From NCBI RefSeq assembly GCF_900539295.1, contig NZ_UQBH01000006.1, positions 36,828-100,827 on the forward strand: a stretch of DNA of 64,000 nucleotides, read 5' to 3'. The translations under genes and the position numbers were made by a program. Position 1 is the first letter of the stretch. Each line of letters begins with the position of its first letter. This document shows positions 9,318 through 18,254 of this stretch, piece by piece. This stretch comes from an uncultured Megasphaera sp. (GTDB lineage Bacteria; Bacillota; Negativicutes; Veillonellales; Megasphaeraceae). A model generated the notes under the pieces. The model saw only the letters and a program-made list of their open reading frames with translations, ran no database searches and had not been told where the DNA came from.

Positions 9318-9824
9318 TTATTCCGCTGCTTTCGCGGCAGCCGCTTCTTCAGCGTCGCGTTTCTGCTGGCATTCTTCACAATAGCCGTAGACCTTGAGCT
9401 GATGGTCGACGGTATGGAAGTGGAGTCGTTTTTCCAAAATCGTTTCCAGCGTTTCCAAGAGGTCGTCTTCGCATTCCCATACCTTGCCGCAGCCGAGGCA
9501 AATGAGGTGATGGTGGAAATGGCCTTCATTGTCGCGGTCGTTCAATTCGTAGCGGCTGCAGCCGTCATCGAAGTCGAGTTTTTTGAGGAGGTCCATCTGG
9601 GTGAAGAGATCGAGGGTCCGATAGACCGTAGCCAAGCCGATATCAGGAGCCTTTTTCTTGACCAGTTCAAAGACTTCTTCAGCGCTCATATGGCGAATCG
9701 GGCTTTCGACGAAGGTCCGCAGGATGATCTGACGCTGAGAGGTCATTTTATATTTTTTGAATTTGATTTTGTCTTTCATGCGTTTCATCATGGTATCCAT
9801 GATTTCTTTTTTATTGGTTTCCAT
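9318..9824 (-). CDS. Fur-family metal-responsive transcription regulator
   Basis: A 168-aa repressor with an N-terminal winged helix (MTSQRQIILRTFVES, GLATVYRTLDLF) and a C-terminal metal domain. HFHHHLICLGCGKV supplies regulatory histidines and the first CxxC; GYCEECQ supplies the second CxxC for the structural zinc. The sequence does not separate Fur, PerR and Zur. The Lys-rich N-terminal 25 residues and Ala/Glu-rich tail are extensions. It overlaps the permease gene by 14 bases and touches hemZ, which would suit iron- or peroxide-linked control of haem synthesis. Confidence 0.93.
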   Translation of the reverse strand: METNKKEIMDTMMKRMKDKIKFKKYKMTSQRQIILRTFVESPIRHMSAEEVFELVKKKAPDIGLATVYRTLDLFTQMDLLKKLDFDDGCSRYELNDRDNEGHFHHHLICLGCGKVWECEDDLLETLETILEKRLHFHTVDHQLKVYGYCEECQQKRDAEEAAAAKAAE

Positions 9825-10890
9825 TTTTATTCATCGCCTTTTCTCTATAGGAATTGTAAAACCACAGATGTTTGCACAGGATCTGTAAAACTGCCGTCAC
9901 CGGGACGGTAAGGATCATGCCGGCTATGCCAAAGAGGGTCCCGCCGATGAGCAGGGCTATGACAATGACCACCGGGTGCAGTTTAATGACGGCACCCATG
10001 ACCTGGGGCATGATGAGGTGGCTGTCGATCTGTTGAATGACGACGTAGAAGATGAGAACCTTCAAGGCCAGGGACAGGTCGATCAGGGCCCCCAAGAGGA
10101 TGGCCGGCGCCGCGCCGACGATAGGCCCGACGATGGGGATCCATTCGGTAATGGCCGCCAAGAGGGCGATGACCATCGGATAGGGCACGCCCAAGGCCCA
10201 CATGCCGATAAAGGTCAGGACGGCAATGATGCAGCTCATGAGGATCTGGCCGCGGATGTAGCGGCTCAGAACGTGCTGGATTTCCAGAAAGAGGGACGCC
10301 AAGTGGTCGCGGTAGCCTGCCGGAAAGATGCCGACAAAGGTCCGAACCATGCGGCTGCCGTCTTTCATGAAGTAGAAGGTAATGATGGGCACGACGAAGA
10401 ATTCGACGACCGTGCCGGCAATGACGAAGACCGACTGCAGGAGATTGGTAATGCCGTCGATACCGTAATTGCTGGCCCTGGCGAAGGCGTCGTTGATGAT
10501 CCGTTTTACCTGATCGGGAATGTAAAGCTGGGTCTGCTCGTTTTCAAGCTGCATGACCAGGTCCGCCGTCCGATTGACTAAGTTGCTGAAGTTGGCAGCT
10601 AACAAATTCGTCTGGACGACTAAGGGCTTGACGATGCTGTTGGTAATGACCGTCACCAGGAAGATGAAGACCACAAAGGAGATGAGAATGGCAATGCTCA
10701 CCGGCATCTTGCGCCCTGTAAGGCGCAGGAAGCCTTTGATGATCCCGTCTCGTATAGGCATAAGGATAAAGGTCAGAATCAAGGACACGATGGCCGGCCA
10801 GTAGATGGCATGGACCGTCAAAAACAAGGCCCCTGCCAGGACGGCCAGGGTAACCCGCATCCAAAATTCGGCTTCCTTATAGGTAACCAT
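9811..10890 (-). CDS. AI-2E family transporter (PerM/YtvI-like membrane protein)
   Basis: Polytopic membrane protein of 359 aa with two N-terminal hydrophobic segments, a soluble stretch of about 100 residues, and a C-terminal set of about five segments including the family signature around PIVGPIVGAAPAILLG. Members have been linked to export of autoinducer-2 (TqsA) or to Na+/H+ exchange, and most are uncharacterised, so substrate is unknown. It follows the MBL hydrolase by three bases and overlaps the Fur-like gene. Confidence 0.85.
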   Translation of the reverse strand: MVTYKEAEFWMRVTLAVLAGALFLTVHAIYWPAIVSLILTFILMPIRDGIIKGFLRLTGRKMPVSIAILISFVVFIFLVTVITNSIVKPLVVQTNLLAANFSNLVNRTADLVMQLENEQTQLYIPDQVKRIINDAFARASNYGIDGITNLLQSVFVIAGTVVEFFVVPIITFYFMKDGSRMVRTFVGIFPAGYRDHLASLFLEIQHVLSRYIRGQILMSCIIAVLTFIGMWALGVPYPMVIALLAAITEWIPIVGPIVGAAPAILLGALIDLSLALKVLIFYVVIQQIDSHLIMPQVMGAVIKLHPVVIVIALLIGGTLFGIAGMILTVPVTAVLQILCKHLWFYNSYREKAMNKNGNQ

Positions 10891-10893
10891 AGT

Positions 10894-11529
10894 TTACCAG
10901 CCCCCGTCCAAAAAGGGATTACCCATCCGTTCGTCGCCGATCGTCGTCGCCGGGCCGTGGCCGGGCAGGACGACCGTATCATCGGGCAGGGTCAGGAGCT
11001 TCGTTTCAATGCTGTTCAGCAAAACATCCGACGAGCCGCCGTATAAGTCGGTACGGCCGACGGAATAGCGGAACAAGGTGTCGCCGGAGAAGACGACGCC
11101 TTCCCCGTAGAGGCTGAGGCCGCCTGGCGTATGGCCCGGCGTTTCCAGGACCTTGAAGCGCAGGGTCCCCAGGCTGATGACGTCCCCGTCTTTCGACAGA
11201 TGATCGGCCGACGTGCATTCGATAGCCTGCCCCATGAACATCGACAGGTTTTGATGCGAATTCGAGATGAGACCGGCGTCGCCGGCACCGACGTAGACCG
11301 GTACGTTTTTGCGCTGGCGCAGTTCCTGCAGGGCTCCGATATGATCGGCATGACCATGGGTCAGGAAGATGAATTTCAATTGAAGTTCATAGCGGGACAG
11401 GGCCATGTCGATGGCCTTGTAGTCCCAAGCCGGGTCGACGACCATAGCTTCTTTCGTGTCGCTGTCATAGACGACGTAGCAGTTGGTCATGATCGGCCCG
11501 AGTTCCATACTGATATATTGCATACTCAT
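10894..11529 (-). CDS. MBL-fold metallohydrolase (glyoxalase II-like)
   Basis: Cytoplasmic 211-aa hydrolase with the binuclear zinc motif THGHADH, a downstream ETPGHTPGG histidine, FSGDTLF aspartate and LPGHGPAT histidine. This short form resembles YcbL-type hydroxyacylglutathione hydrolases, which lack the C-terminal glutathione-binding domain of true GloB. Function in thioester hydrolysis is plausible but unproven. ATG at 11529 follows a GGGGG-containing site. Confidence 0.88.
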   Translation of the reverse strand: MSMQYISMELGPIMTNCYVVYDSDTKEAMVVDPAWDYKAIDMALSRYELQLKFIFLTHGHADHIGALQELRQRKNVPVYVGAGDAGLISNSHQNLSMFMGQAIECTSADHLSKDGDVISLGTLRFKVLETPGHTPGGLSLYGEGVVFSGDTLFRYSVGRTDLYGGSSDVLLNSIETKLLTLPDDTVVLPGHGPATTIGDERMGNPFLDGGW

Positions 11530-11542
11530 GTCGTTTTCCCCC

Positions 11543-11992
11543 TTAAAAAGTTTTTTTGCTGTCTAATAGAATCGTAACCGGCCCGTCGTTCTCGAGGGAC
11601 ACGACCATATGGGTCCGGAAACGGCCTGTTGCCGCCTCTACACCAAAGGCGCGGACGGCTTCGACAAAGCGGCCGTACAGGGCTTCGGCCTGTTCAGGTT
11701 TGGCAGCTTCTGTATAACTGGGGCGGCGGCCGTGACGGGCATCTCCGTACAGGGTAAACTGGGAGATGACCAGCATGTCACCGCCTTTATCGAGAAGGGA
11801 GTCGTTCAGTTTTCCCGCTTCATCTTCAAAAATTCGCAGGTGAACGATCTTATCGGCCAGATACTGGGCGTCTTTTTCATCATCATCGACGGAGACGCCG
11901 AGGAGGACCGTAAGGCCTTCGGCAGCCGTTCCGACGAGGACGCCGTCCGAGGTGACCGATGATGTCAGCGTCTTTTGTACGACAGCTCTCAT
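11543..11992 (-). CDS. dtd: D-aminoacyl-tRNA deacylase
   Basis: A 149-aa proofreading enzyme that removes D-amino acids (and glycine mis-charged on tRNA-Ala) from tRNA. The catalytic SQFTLYGD motif and the C-terminal NDGPVTILLDS are both present; the GP pair of this segment acts as the cross-subunit Gly-Pro chirality filter. Its ATGA start overlaps the stop codon of rel by four bases, a pairing seen across Firmicutes. Confidence 0.96.
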   Translation of the reverse strand: MRAVVQKTLTSSVTSDGVLVGTAAEGLTVLLGVSVDDDEKDAQYLADKIVHLRIFEDEAGKLNDSLLDKGGDMLVISQFTLYGDARHGRRPSYTEAAKPEQAEALYGRFVEAVRAFGVEAATGRFRTHMVVSLENDGPVTILLDSKKTF

Positions 11993-14193
11993 TGCATGCT
12001 TCCTCCCGTATATCGTTCGACGACATAGACATCCTTCAAGCGGCGGATCTTAGTGGCAATGAATTCAAACTGTGCCAAATCCTTGATGCTGATGCCCATG
12101 TGGATGACGACGTTTTTCGTATCACTGGTCTTGGCATTGATGCTTAAGATGGAAATCTTCAATTCCGCCAGGGCGGCCATGATTTCGGCCATGATGCCCG
12201 TGCGGTCATAGGCGACGATTTCCATGTTGACTTCAAAACGTTCGTCCCCTTGGTAATCCCACTCGACGTCAATCAAGCGGTCGACATCGTTCTGGCCATG
12301 AGTGACGTTGGGACAATCGGCACGGTGGACGGAGACGCCGCGGCCGCGGGTGATGAATCCGATAATCGGATCGCCCGGTACGGGGCTGCAGCATTTGGCA
12401 AGGCGAACCAACAGTCCCGGCTCCCCTTTTACCAAGATGCCCGTGCCGCTGTGTTTTACGGGTTTGCGGGTCTTCAGTTTTTCCAGCATGGTCAAACTGC
12501 TGTTCTGTTCTTCCTGCTTCTGCAGGTCTTTCTTCTGGAGCTCCAAGAGCTTGATGAGGACCGTATTGACGGCAAAACCGCCATAGCCGACGGCAGCTGC
12601 CAAATCGTCCTCCGAGCCGGCGTTCATCTGCTTGGCCACCCGGCCCAGACGACCGCCGACGTTTAAGGTCTTCCAGTCGTGGTTGAGGCGCTTGCATTCC
12701 CGTTCCAGGGCTTCCAGGCCTTTTTCGATGTTTTCTTCCCGGTTTTCTTTCTTGAACCAGTTGCGGATTTTCGACCGGCTTTCAGAGCTGCCGACAATAT
12801 TGAGCCAGTCCAAACTGGGTTTCCCCGTCTTGGACGTAATGATTTCAACGATATCCCCGTTTTTCAAACGATAATCGAGGGGCACGATCTTGCCATTGAT
12901 CTTGGCGCCAACGCAGCGGTGGCCGACGTCAGTGTGGATGCGGTAGGCAAAGTCGATGGGAATGGCCCCCTGGGGCAAGTCGATGACGTCGCCTCGCGGC
13001 GAGAATACGAAGACTTCGTCAGAAAAGGCGTCGAGCTTGAGGGCATTGACGAATTCCTGAGGATTGCTCGTATCCTGCCATTCCAAGAGGTTTCGCAACC
13101 AGCCCATCTTTTCATCGAAGGAATTCTTATTCGCCGTCTGGTTTCCTTCTTTATAGCGCCAATGAGCGGCGACGCCGTATTCGGCGATATGGTGCATTTC
13201 CCAGGTACGGATCTGGATTTCAACGGGCTGTCCCCGCGTTCCGATGACCGTCGTGTGCAGAGACTGGTAATTATTGGGCTTAGGCATGGCGATGTAGTCC
13301 TTGAAGCGGTACGGCAAGGGCTTCCACAAGCTGTGGACGATGCCTAAGACGCCGTAGCAGTCCTTGACGTCGTCGACGATGACCCGGATGGCGAAGAGGT
13401 CGTAGACCTGGCTCAAGTCGCGGTTATCTTTCTTCATTTTTTTATAAATGCTGTAAAAATGCTTGGGCCGGCCGTTGATTTCGCAGTGAATATGGGCGTC
13501 GTCGAGGGCTTTTTTCAAGATATCAATGGCTTCGTTGACGATTTCTTCGCGGACGTGCCGCTTCTGTTTCATCTGGTCGACGAGGTCATAGTATTTATCC
13601 GGTTCAAGGTAGCGGAAGGACAAATCTTCCAGCTCCCATTTGATGTTAAAAATACCGAGGCGGTGCGCCAGGGGCGCAAAGATTTCCAGCGTTTCCTGGG
13701 CGATCCGCTTCTGTTTGTCGCTGCGCATGTAACGCAGGGTCCGCATGTTGTGCAGACGGTCAGCGAGCTTGATGACGACGACGCGAACGTCCTTGGCCAT
13801 AGCCAGGAACATCTTGCGCATGCTGTTGAGCTGCTGATCTTCTTTCGTCCGGTAATTGAGACGGCTCAATTTAGTGACACCGTCGACGAGGAAGGCCACT
13901 TCCCGGCCAAATTCGCGGCGGAGGTCTTCGAGGGTACAGGACGTATCTTCGACGACGTCATGGAGCAGCGAGGCTGTAATCGTCGTCGTATCTATTTTCA
14001 TGTCGGCCAAAATTTGGGCCACGGCCAGGGGGTGCAGGATGTAGGGCTCCCCACTGACGCGATGCTGGTCCTTATGGGCTTCTTCTGCCGCATGATATGC
14101 TTTCGTTACATCTTCGCAGTCTGCCTGTGGCAGGTACGAGTGTATCGTATCGATGAGGTGCCTGAATTCGGCATCTTGAATTCTTTCTCCCAT
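11989..14193 (-). CDS. relA: Bifunctional (p)ppGpp synthetase/hydrolase
   Basis: Stringent-response enzyme of 734 aa. The N-terminal HD hydrolase domain is intact (HDVVED at residues 78-83). The synthetase domain carries YRFKDYIAMPK, whose RxKD form is that of bifunctional Rel/SpoT rather than monofunctional RelA (ExDD). TGS (about 385-450), helical, zinc-finger-like and C-terminal ACT (about 660-734) domains follow. The ATG at 14193 has GGAGG close upstream; the frame is open for 57 more codons inside recJ but without homology. It lies 10 bases after recJ. Confidence 0.97.
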   Translation of the reverse strand: MGERIQDAEFRHLIDTIHSYLPQADCEDVTKAYHAAEEAHKDQHRVSGEPYILHPLAVAQILADMKIDTTTITASLLHDVVEDTSCTLEDLRREFGREVAFLVDGVTKLSRLNYRTKEDQQLNSMRKMFLAMAKDVRVVVIKLADRLHNMRTLRYMRSDKQKRIAQETLEIFAPLAHRLGIFNIKWELEDLSFRYLEPDKYYDLVDQMKQKRHVREEIVNEAIDILKKALDDAHIHCEINGRPKHFYSIYKKMKKDNRDLSQVYDLFAIRVIVDDVKDCYGVLGIVHSLWKPLPYRFKDYIAMPKPNNYQSLHTTVIGTRGQPVEIQIRTWEMHHIAEYGVAAHWRYKEGNQTANKNSFDEKMGWLRNLLEWQDTSNPQEFVNALKLDAFSDEVFVFSPRGDVIDLPQGAIPIDFAYRIHTDVGHRCVGAKINGKIVPLDYRLKNGDIVEIITSKTGKPSLDWLNIVGSSESRSKIRNWFKKENREENIEKGLEALERECKRLNHDWKTLNVGGRLGRVAKQMNAGSEDDLAAAVGYGGFAVNTVLIKLLELQKKDLQKQEEQNSSLTMLEKLKTRKPVKHSGTGILVKGEPGLLVRLAKCCSPVPGDPIIGFITRGRGVSVHRADCPNVTHGQNDVDRLIDVEWDYQGDERFEVNMEIVAYDRTGIMAEIMAALAELKISILSINAKTSDTKNVVIHMGISIKDLAQFEFIATKIRRLKDVYVVERYTGGSMQ

Positions 14194-14203
14194 AAAAACC
14201 TCC

Positions 14204-16189
14204 TTACTCCCTGCAATACCGTTCATACGTCGGGGACATATGAAGATCCATTTTCCCTGCAAGGATAGGAAAATAATAGACTGGACCGTCGTCATCCTGG
14301 CGAACTTTGAGGACGCCGATTTCCCGAAGGACGACGATGGCCGCATAAATAGTATGGACGTCATAATGGTCGGCCTGAGAGGCTGCCATGCGGCGCCGGA
14401 CCTGCCAGACGGGCATCCCCCATTCAGGCAGGCATTGTTTCAGAGCCATGTAGATATCGACCATGACCGTCCGATTGAGTGTCGCCGTACCGTTTAAGAC
14501 GTGAATGTCCTGAACGACCAGTTGGGGCGACGACGTACCGTTAAAGTCATTGCGCTCGAGCTGGAAGGCGACGTCGACCTTATCGCCTTCGACGACGGCA
14601 TCGCAAAGGCCCGGCTGAGACCAGGCGACACCGCTGAGCCTTGTTTTATGAGGGCCGCTGACGACGAGGCGGACGTGCTGCTTATCCCGCCCGATAGGCC
14701 TGATTTCTTCAACGGTCAGGTCGGTCAGGGAAAAGACAGGCCGGTTGTTGCCCATGCCGTAAGGCTCAAGGGCGGCCAGTTCGGAAATCATGTCTAAAGA
14801 GACATCCTCCGTTTCCAGTTCCCGGTCCAAGTGGACTAAAGGGACGTAATCGTCAGCCGTCATGTGCGTGGCCGCGTAGGACAACAGGCGCTGGCGCAGG
14901 CCTTCGATATTCTCGGCCTTGATGGAAAAGCCGGCGGCCATCGTATGGCCTCCGAATTGAAGGAGCAAATCTTTGGCCGACTGCAGAGCCTCATACATAT
15001 TGAAGCCGCTGATGCTCCGGCAGGACCCTTTGCCGATACCATCGTCGCTTACGGTGATGACCAGGGACGGCCGATAATACCGCTCGACGAGGCGCGATGC
15101 GGCAATGCCGATGACGCCGACGTGCCAGCCTTCATGACTGGCGATGAGGACGCCGTCCCTCCCCTGACGCTTACTTTCGATTTGAGCCACGGCCTCTTTG
15201 GCAATGGCATGTTCGATGTCCTGCCGTTCCGTATTGAGACGGCTCAACTCAGAAGCGGCAACAGCCGCTTTTTCGGCATCGGTTTCTAAGAGGAGTTCGA
15301 CGCCCTTGGTGGCATGGCTGATGCGGCCGGCAGCATTCAGCCGCGGTGCCGCCGTAAAGGCGATGCGGCCGGCTGTAATGCCCTTCTCGATCAGGCCCGA
15401 TGCCTGGAGGAGTGCGTGCAGCCCTGTTCGCTGTCCTTTTTTCATCAGTTCCAGGCCGCTGCGGACGATGATCCGGTTTTCCCCGACTAAGGGCACCAGG
15501 TCGGCAATGGTTCCTAAAGCCGAAAGATCGGCATAGCCTGCAAGGTCTTCCCCACAGCAGCGCTGCCAAAGGGCCCGGCAGAGGACGTAGGCCACACCGG
15601 CACCGGCCAACTCTTTAAAAGGATAGGGACAGCCGGGCTTTTTCGGGTTGAGAACGGCCAGGGCCGGTGGTATCTGTTCCGGCGGCTCATGGTGGTCGGT
15701 GATGATGATGTCGAGTTTGGGTGAAAACTCACGGACCAGCTCATAGGACGAAATGCCGCAGTCGACGGTTATCAAGACATCGGCTTCGCCCTGCAGATGC
15801 TGAAGGGCCTCTTCATTGAGGCCGTAGCCTTCACTCTGGCGTTCCGGGATGTAGAACCGAGGGTTCCCGCCCAAATCCCTTAGGACAGAATAAACAAGTG
15901 ACGTCGACGTAATCCCGTCGACGTCATAGTCACCATAGATGACGATGCGCTCTTTATCCTGAACGGCCTTTTTCAGCCGCGCTACGGCAGCTTCCATCCC
16001 ATCCATCAGGAAGGGGTCGGCCATGTCGGTCAAGGTGTCGTGGAGAAAATGGCGGCCTTCTTCAACATTGGCAACGCCGCGATTGGCCAGTATCTGTGCC
16101 AATACCGGTGATATGTGCAATTGTTCTGTTAAGGCCGACGTAAGACCTTCTTGAAAGGGGGCAAACTGCCAGCGTTTCTCCATCTGCAT
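14204..16189 (-). CDS. recJ: Single-stranded-DNA-specific exonuclease RecJ
   Basis: 5'-3' exonuclease of 661 aa used in RecF-type recombination and repair. DHH-phosphoesterase motifs are clear: YGDYDVDG, VDCGISS and ITDHHEPP, then DHHA1 (GGHTMAAGFS) and an OB fold. A C-terminal extension of about 90 residues beyond the core is winged-helix-like and accounts for the length above the 550-600 of E. coli-type RecJ. Start is ATG 16189, or 16183; a GTG three bases further out is less likely. No strong ribosome-binding site is seen. First gene of the minus-strand block. Confidence 0.95.
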   Translation of the reverse strand: MQMEKRWQFAPFQEGLTSALTEQLHISPVLAQILANRGVANVEEGRHFLHDTLTDMADPFLMDGMEAAVARLKKAVQDKERIVIYGDYDVDGITSTSLVYSVLRDLGGNPRFYIPERQSEGYGLNEEALQHLQGEADVLITVDCGISSYELVREFSPKLDIIITDHHEPPEQIPPALAVLNPKKPGCPYPFKELAGAGVAYVLCRALWQRCCGEDLAGYADLSALGTIADLVPLVGENRIIVRSGLELMKKGQRTGLHALLQASGLIEKGITAGRIAFTAAPRLNAAGRISHATKGVELLLETDAEKAAVAASELSRLNTERQDIEHAIAKEAVAQIESKRQGRDGVLIASHEGWHVGVIGIAASRLVERYYRPSLVITVSDDGIGKGSCRSISGFNMYEALQSAKDLLLQFGGHTMAAGFSIKAENIEGLRQRLLSYAATHMTADDYVPLVHLDRELETEDVSLDMISELAALEPYGMGNNRPVFSLTDLTVEEIRPIGRDKQHVRLVVSGPHKTRLSGVAWSQPGLCDAVVEGDKVDVAFQLERNDFNGTSSPQLVVQDIHVLNGTATLNRTVMVDIYMALKQCLPEWGMPVWQVRRRMAASQADHYDVHTIYAAIVVLREIGVLKVRQDDDGPVYYFPILAGKMDLHMSPTYERYCRE

Positions 16190-16375
16190 CACAACTCATT
16201 CTCAGGAATAATCACTATCAATAAATCAATTATTATTTTATCACTTTCTATTCTCAAAATAAAGACTAAATTAATATGCACTTAGCATGATTTTCATCTT
16301 GCCAATAGATTTTACCGTCTCTTTACGTCCCCTTCCCCTTTCTTCAAAAGGCGGAAACACGGCAGGAAGATACCG

Positions 16376-16413
16376 AAAAAGGACTATCCATGAAAGGTCA
16401 CGAATAGCCCTCT
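16376..16413 (-). terminator. Terminator after the transporter-kinase fusion gene
   Basis: Minus-strand stem AGGGCTAT (16411-16404) pairs with ATAGTCCT (16387-16380) with one G-U pair, followed by five T. The rest of 16193-16442 is AT-rich and shows no gene. Confidence 0.75.
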
Positions 16414-16442
16414 TTATCATATAATCATGTAAAAATATGGTC

Positions 16443-18080
16443 TTACGACGGCAGTGCTTCAGCAGATGCGCCAGCTTCGACGGTATCTTTTTCTTGTTCA
16501 CGATGAACGGGATTGATGTCATCGTGAGAAATCGTCAGGCGATGGCGGGCAGCTTCCAAGATGAGGTCGGCCGTCTTGACGATGCCGTAATCACTGGATT
16601 TGAGGCTCAAATCGTAGTTGGCCCCATACCCCCAGAAAGAGTCCGTACAGTACATGCAGTGATCCCGCCGTTCACGATTGACGTGATTGCGGAGTTTCGT
16701 CGCCCTGTCGGCATCGATGTGTTCCCGGAGCATGATGCGCTGGACGGCCCAGTCCGGATCGGACGAAATGAAGACGTTGAAGGTATTCGGCCGTTTGCGC
16801 AGGACGTAGTTTGCCAGGCGGCCGACGATGACGCAGGAATGGCCCGTCGTCAAGGCTTCAATGACTTCGGCTTCATCGCGGAACATTTCCATCTGATTCG
16901 ATTCATAGCCCGATGCATAGTGAACGTAGTCTTCGTAGACCTTGGAGAGGAGCGGCCCCAAACGGCGCTTCTGATCCTTGCACCAGGCGACGACGGTCTG
17001 GGGGTGTTCTTTCTGGGTCCGGTTGAAGATTTCCGTATCGTAATAAGGAACGCCTAATTTACGGGCTACGAGCTTGCCGACATTGCGGCCGCCGCTGCCG
17101 AATTCACGAGAAATGGTAATGACCAGAGGGCAGTCCGTATTTTCCTTCATCCAAGCCGGATGATTGGTACGGCCGGCGATTTCGCCGATAGCGCGGTGCG
17201 GAAAGAGCAGGTGTTCAATAGGCCCTGCCATGGTGCAGCCCAAGAGGATGAGGACCAGGCCGATGACGGCATTGGCCGTAACCGGTTCCGATAAGATAAT
17301 CGACGCCAGGATCAAGGCGATGATCGGTTTAATGAAAAAGGCAAAGGAGGCATTCGACGGGCCCGTAAGTTCAATGGCCTTCATGAAGAACAGGTAGCCA
17401 AAGCCGGTGACGACCAAGGAACAGTACAGGAGCGGCCAAATGGTACGCGAGTTGATCCCGGCAATGATCGGGTCGCCGTGGAAGATGAGAATGACCAAGA
17501 GGAACAGACAGCCGATGAGAAAGCTGAAGGCATTTTCGACGTTGCCGCCAAGTTTCCCTATCCGCAGTTTCCCCAAGGTCGTGTAAAAGGCAAAGGAGAC
17601 AGCGGCTGCCAAGGACACCAGGAGTCCTACGTTTCCGTTCTGGATGATGTCCACGGGATTGGCGACGATGATCAGGCCGATGAGGCTTAAGATCAAGGTA
17701 ATGGCCTTCTTGCGCGTAAAGGCTTCGTGGATCAAGAAGTACGAAAAGATCATGACGAAAATAGGATTGCTGGAAAAAACGATAGCCGCCAGACTGGCGT
17801 TAGCCATGTTGACGCCGATCTGGAAGAGAATCATGCTGAAGCAGATATTGACCAATCCCAAGACGGCCAAATAGCCCCAATCAGACCGATCGAGACGGAT
17901 ATGGTGATGCTTCATGTCCCGAATGGCCAGCGGCATGAGCAATACCCCGCCGACGAGAAAGCGGAGAAAGGTCAGCTGAAACGGCGTAAAGGCAGTACCG
18001 GCGATCTTCAGGGAAATTTCCATCGTCCCAAAAGCCAAGGCTGCCAGGATAATACAGAGCGTACCAAATTTAGATGACAT
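16443..18080 (-). CDS. EamA/DMT-family transporter fused to cytidylate-kinase-like domain
   Basis: A single uninterrupted 545-aa frame joins two units. Residues 1-295 are a ten-segment drug/metabolite transporter with two EamA halves (second one includes LTGPSNASFAFFIKPIIALI). After a short linker, residues about 315-520 match the cytidylate-kinase-like family: ITISREFGSGGRNVGKLVARK takes the place of a P-loop, with PYYDTEIF, VIVGRLANYVL, and a helical lid rich in Arg (LREHIDADRATKLRNHVNRERR). The kinase-like part would face the cytoplasm. Each half is common alone; the fusion is not one I know as characterised. The ATG has a weak GGGGG site. Substrate and reaction are unknown. Confidence 0.85.
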   Translation of the reverse strand: MSSKFGTLCIILAALAFGTMEISLKIAGTAFTPFQLTFLRFLVGGVLLMPLAIRDMKHHHIRLDRSDWGYLAVLGLVNICFSMILFQIGVNMANASLAAIVFSSNPIFVMIFSYFLIHEAFTRKKAITLILSLIGLIIVANPVDIIQNGNVGLLVSLAAAVSFAFYTTLGKLRIGKLGGNVENAFSFLIGCLFLLVILIFHGDPIIAGINSRTIWPLLYCSLVVTGFGYLFFMKAIELTGPSNASFAFFIKPIIALILASIILSEPVTANAVIGLVLILLGCTMAGPIEHLLFPHRAIGEIAGRTNHPAWMKENTDCPLVITISREFGSGGRNVGKLVARKLGVPYYDTEIFNRTQKEHPQTVVAWCKDQKRRLGPLLSKVYEDYVHYASGYESNQMEMFRDEAEVIEALTTGHSCVIVGRLANYVLRKRPNTFNVFISSDPDWAVQRIMLREHIDADRATKLRNHVNRERRDHCMYCTDSFWGYGANYDLSLKSSDYGIVKTADLILEAARHRLTISHDDINPVHREQEKDTVEAGASAEALPS

Positions 18081-18181
18081 AAAAGAGGCCCCCTAGTTCA
18101 TCTAATTATTATGATAGAGAATAAAAAATTTGATAATCCAATCACGATTCATTATACACTACTTACCCATAAATGACAAAC

Positions 18182-18222
18182 AAAAAGGCCCTGCGTGGTG
18201 GAAACCACCACACAGAGCCTTT
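18182..18222 (-). terminator. Terminator after nifJ
   Basis: A long GC-rich stem on the minus strand (AAGGCTCTGTGTGGTGG pairing with 18205-18186 side, G-U pairs included, AAA/TTT loop at 18202-18204) is followed by five T. Confidence 0.88.
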
Positions 18223-18254
18223 CCGTTATGTATCATGCAGCAAGTGCACTAGAA

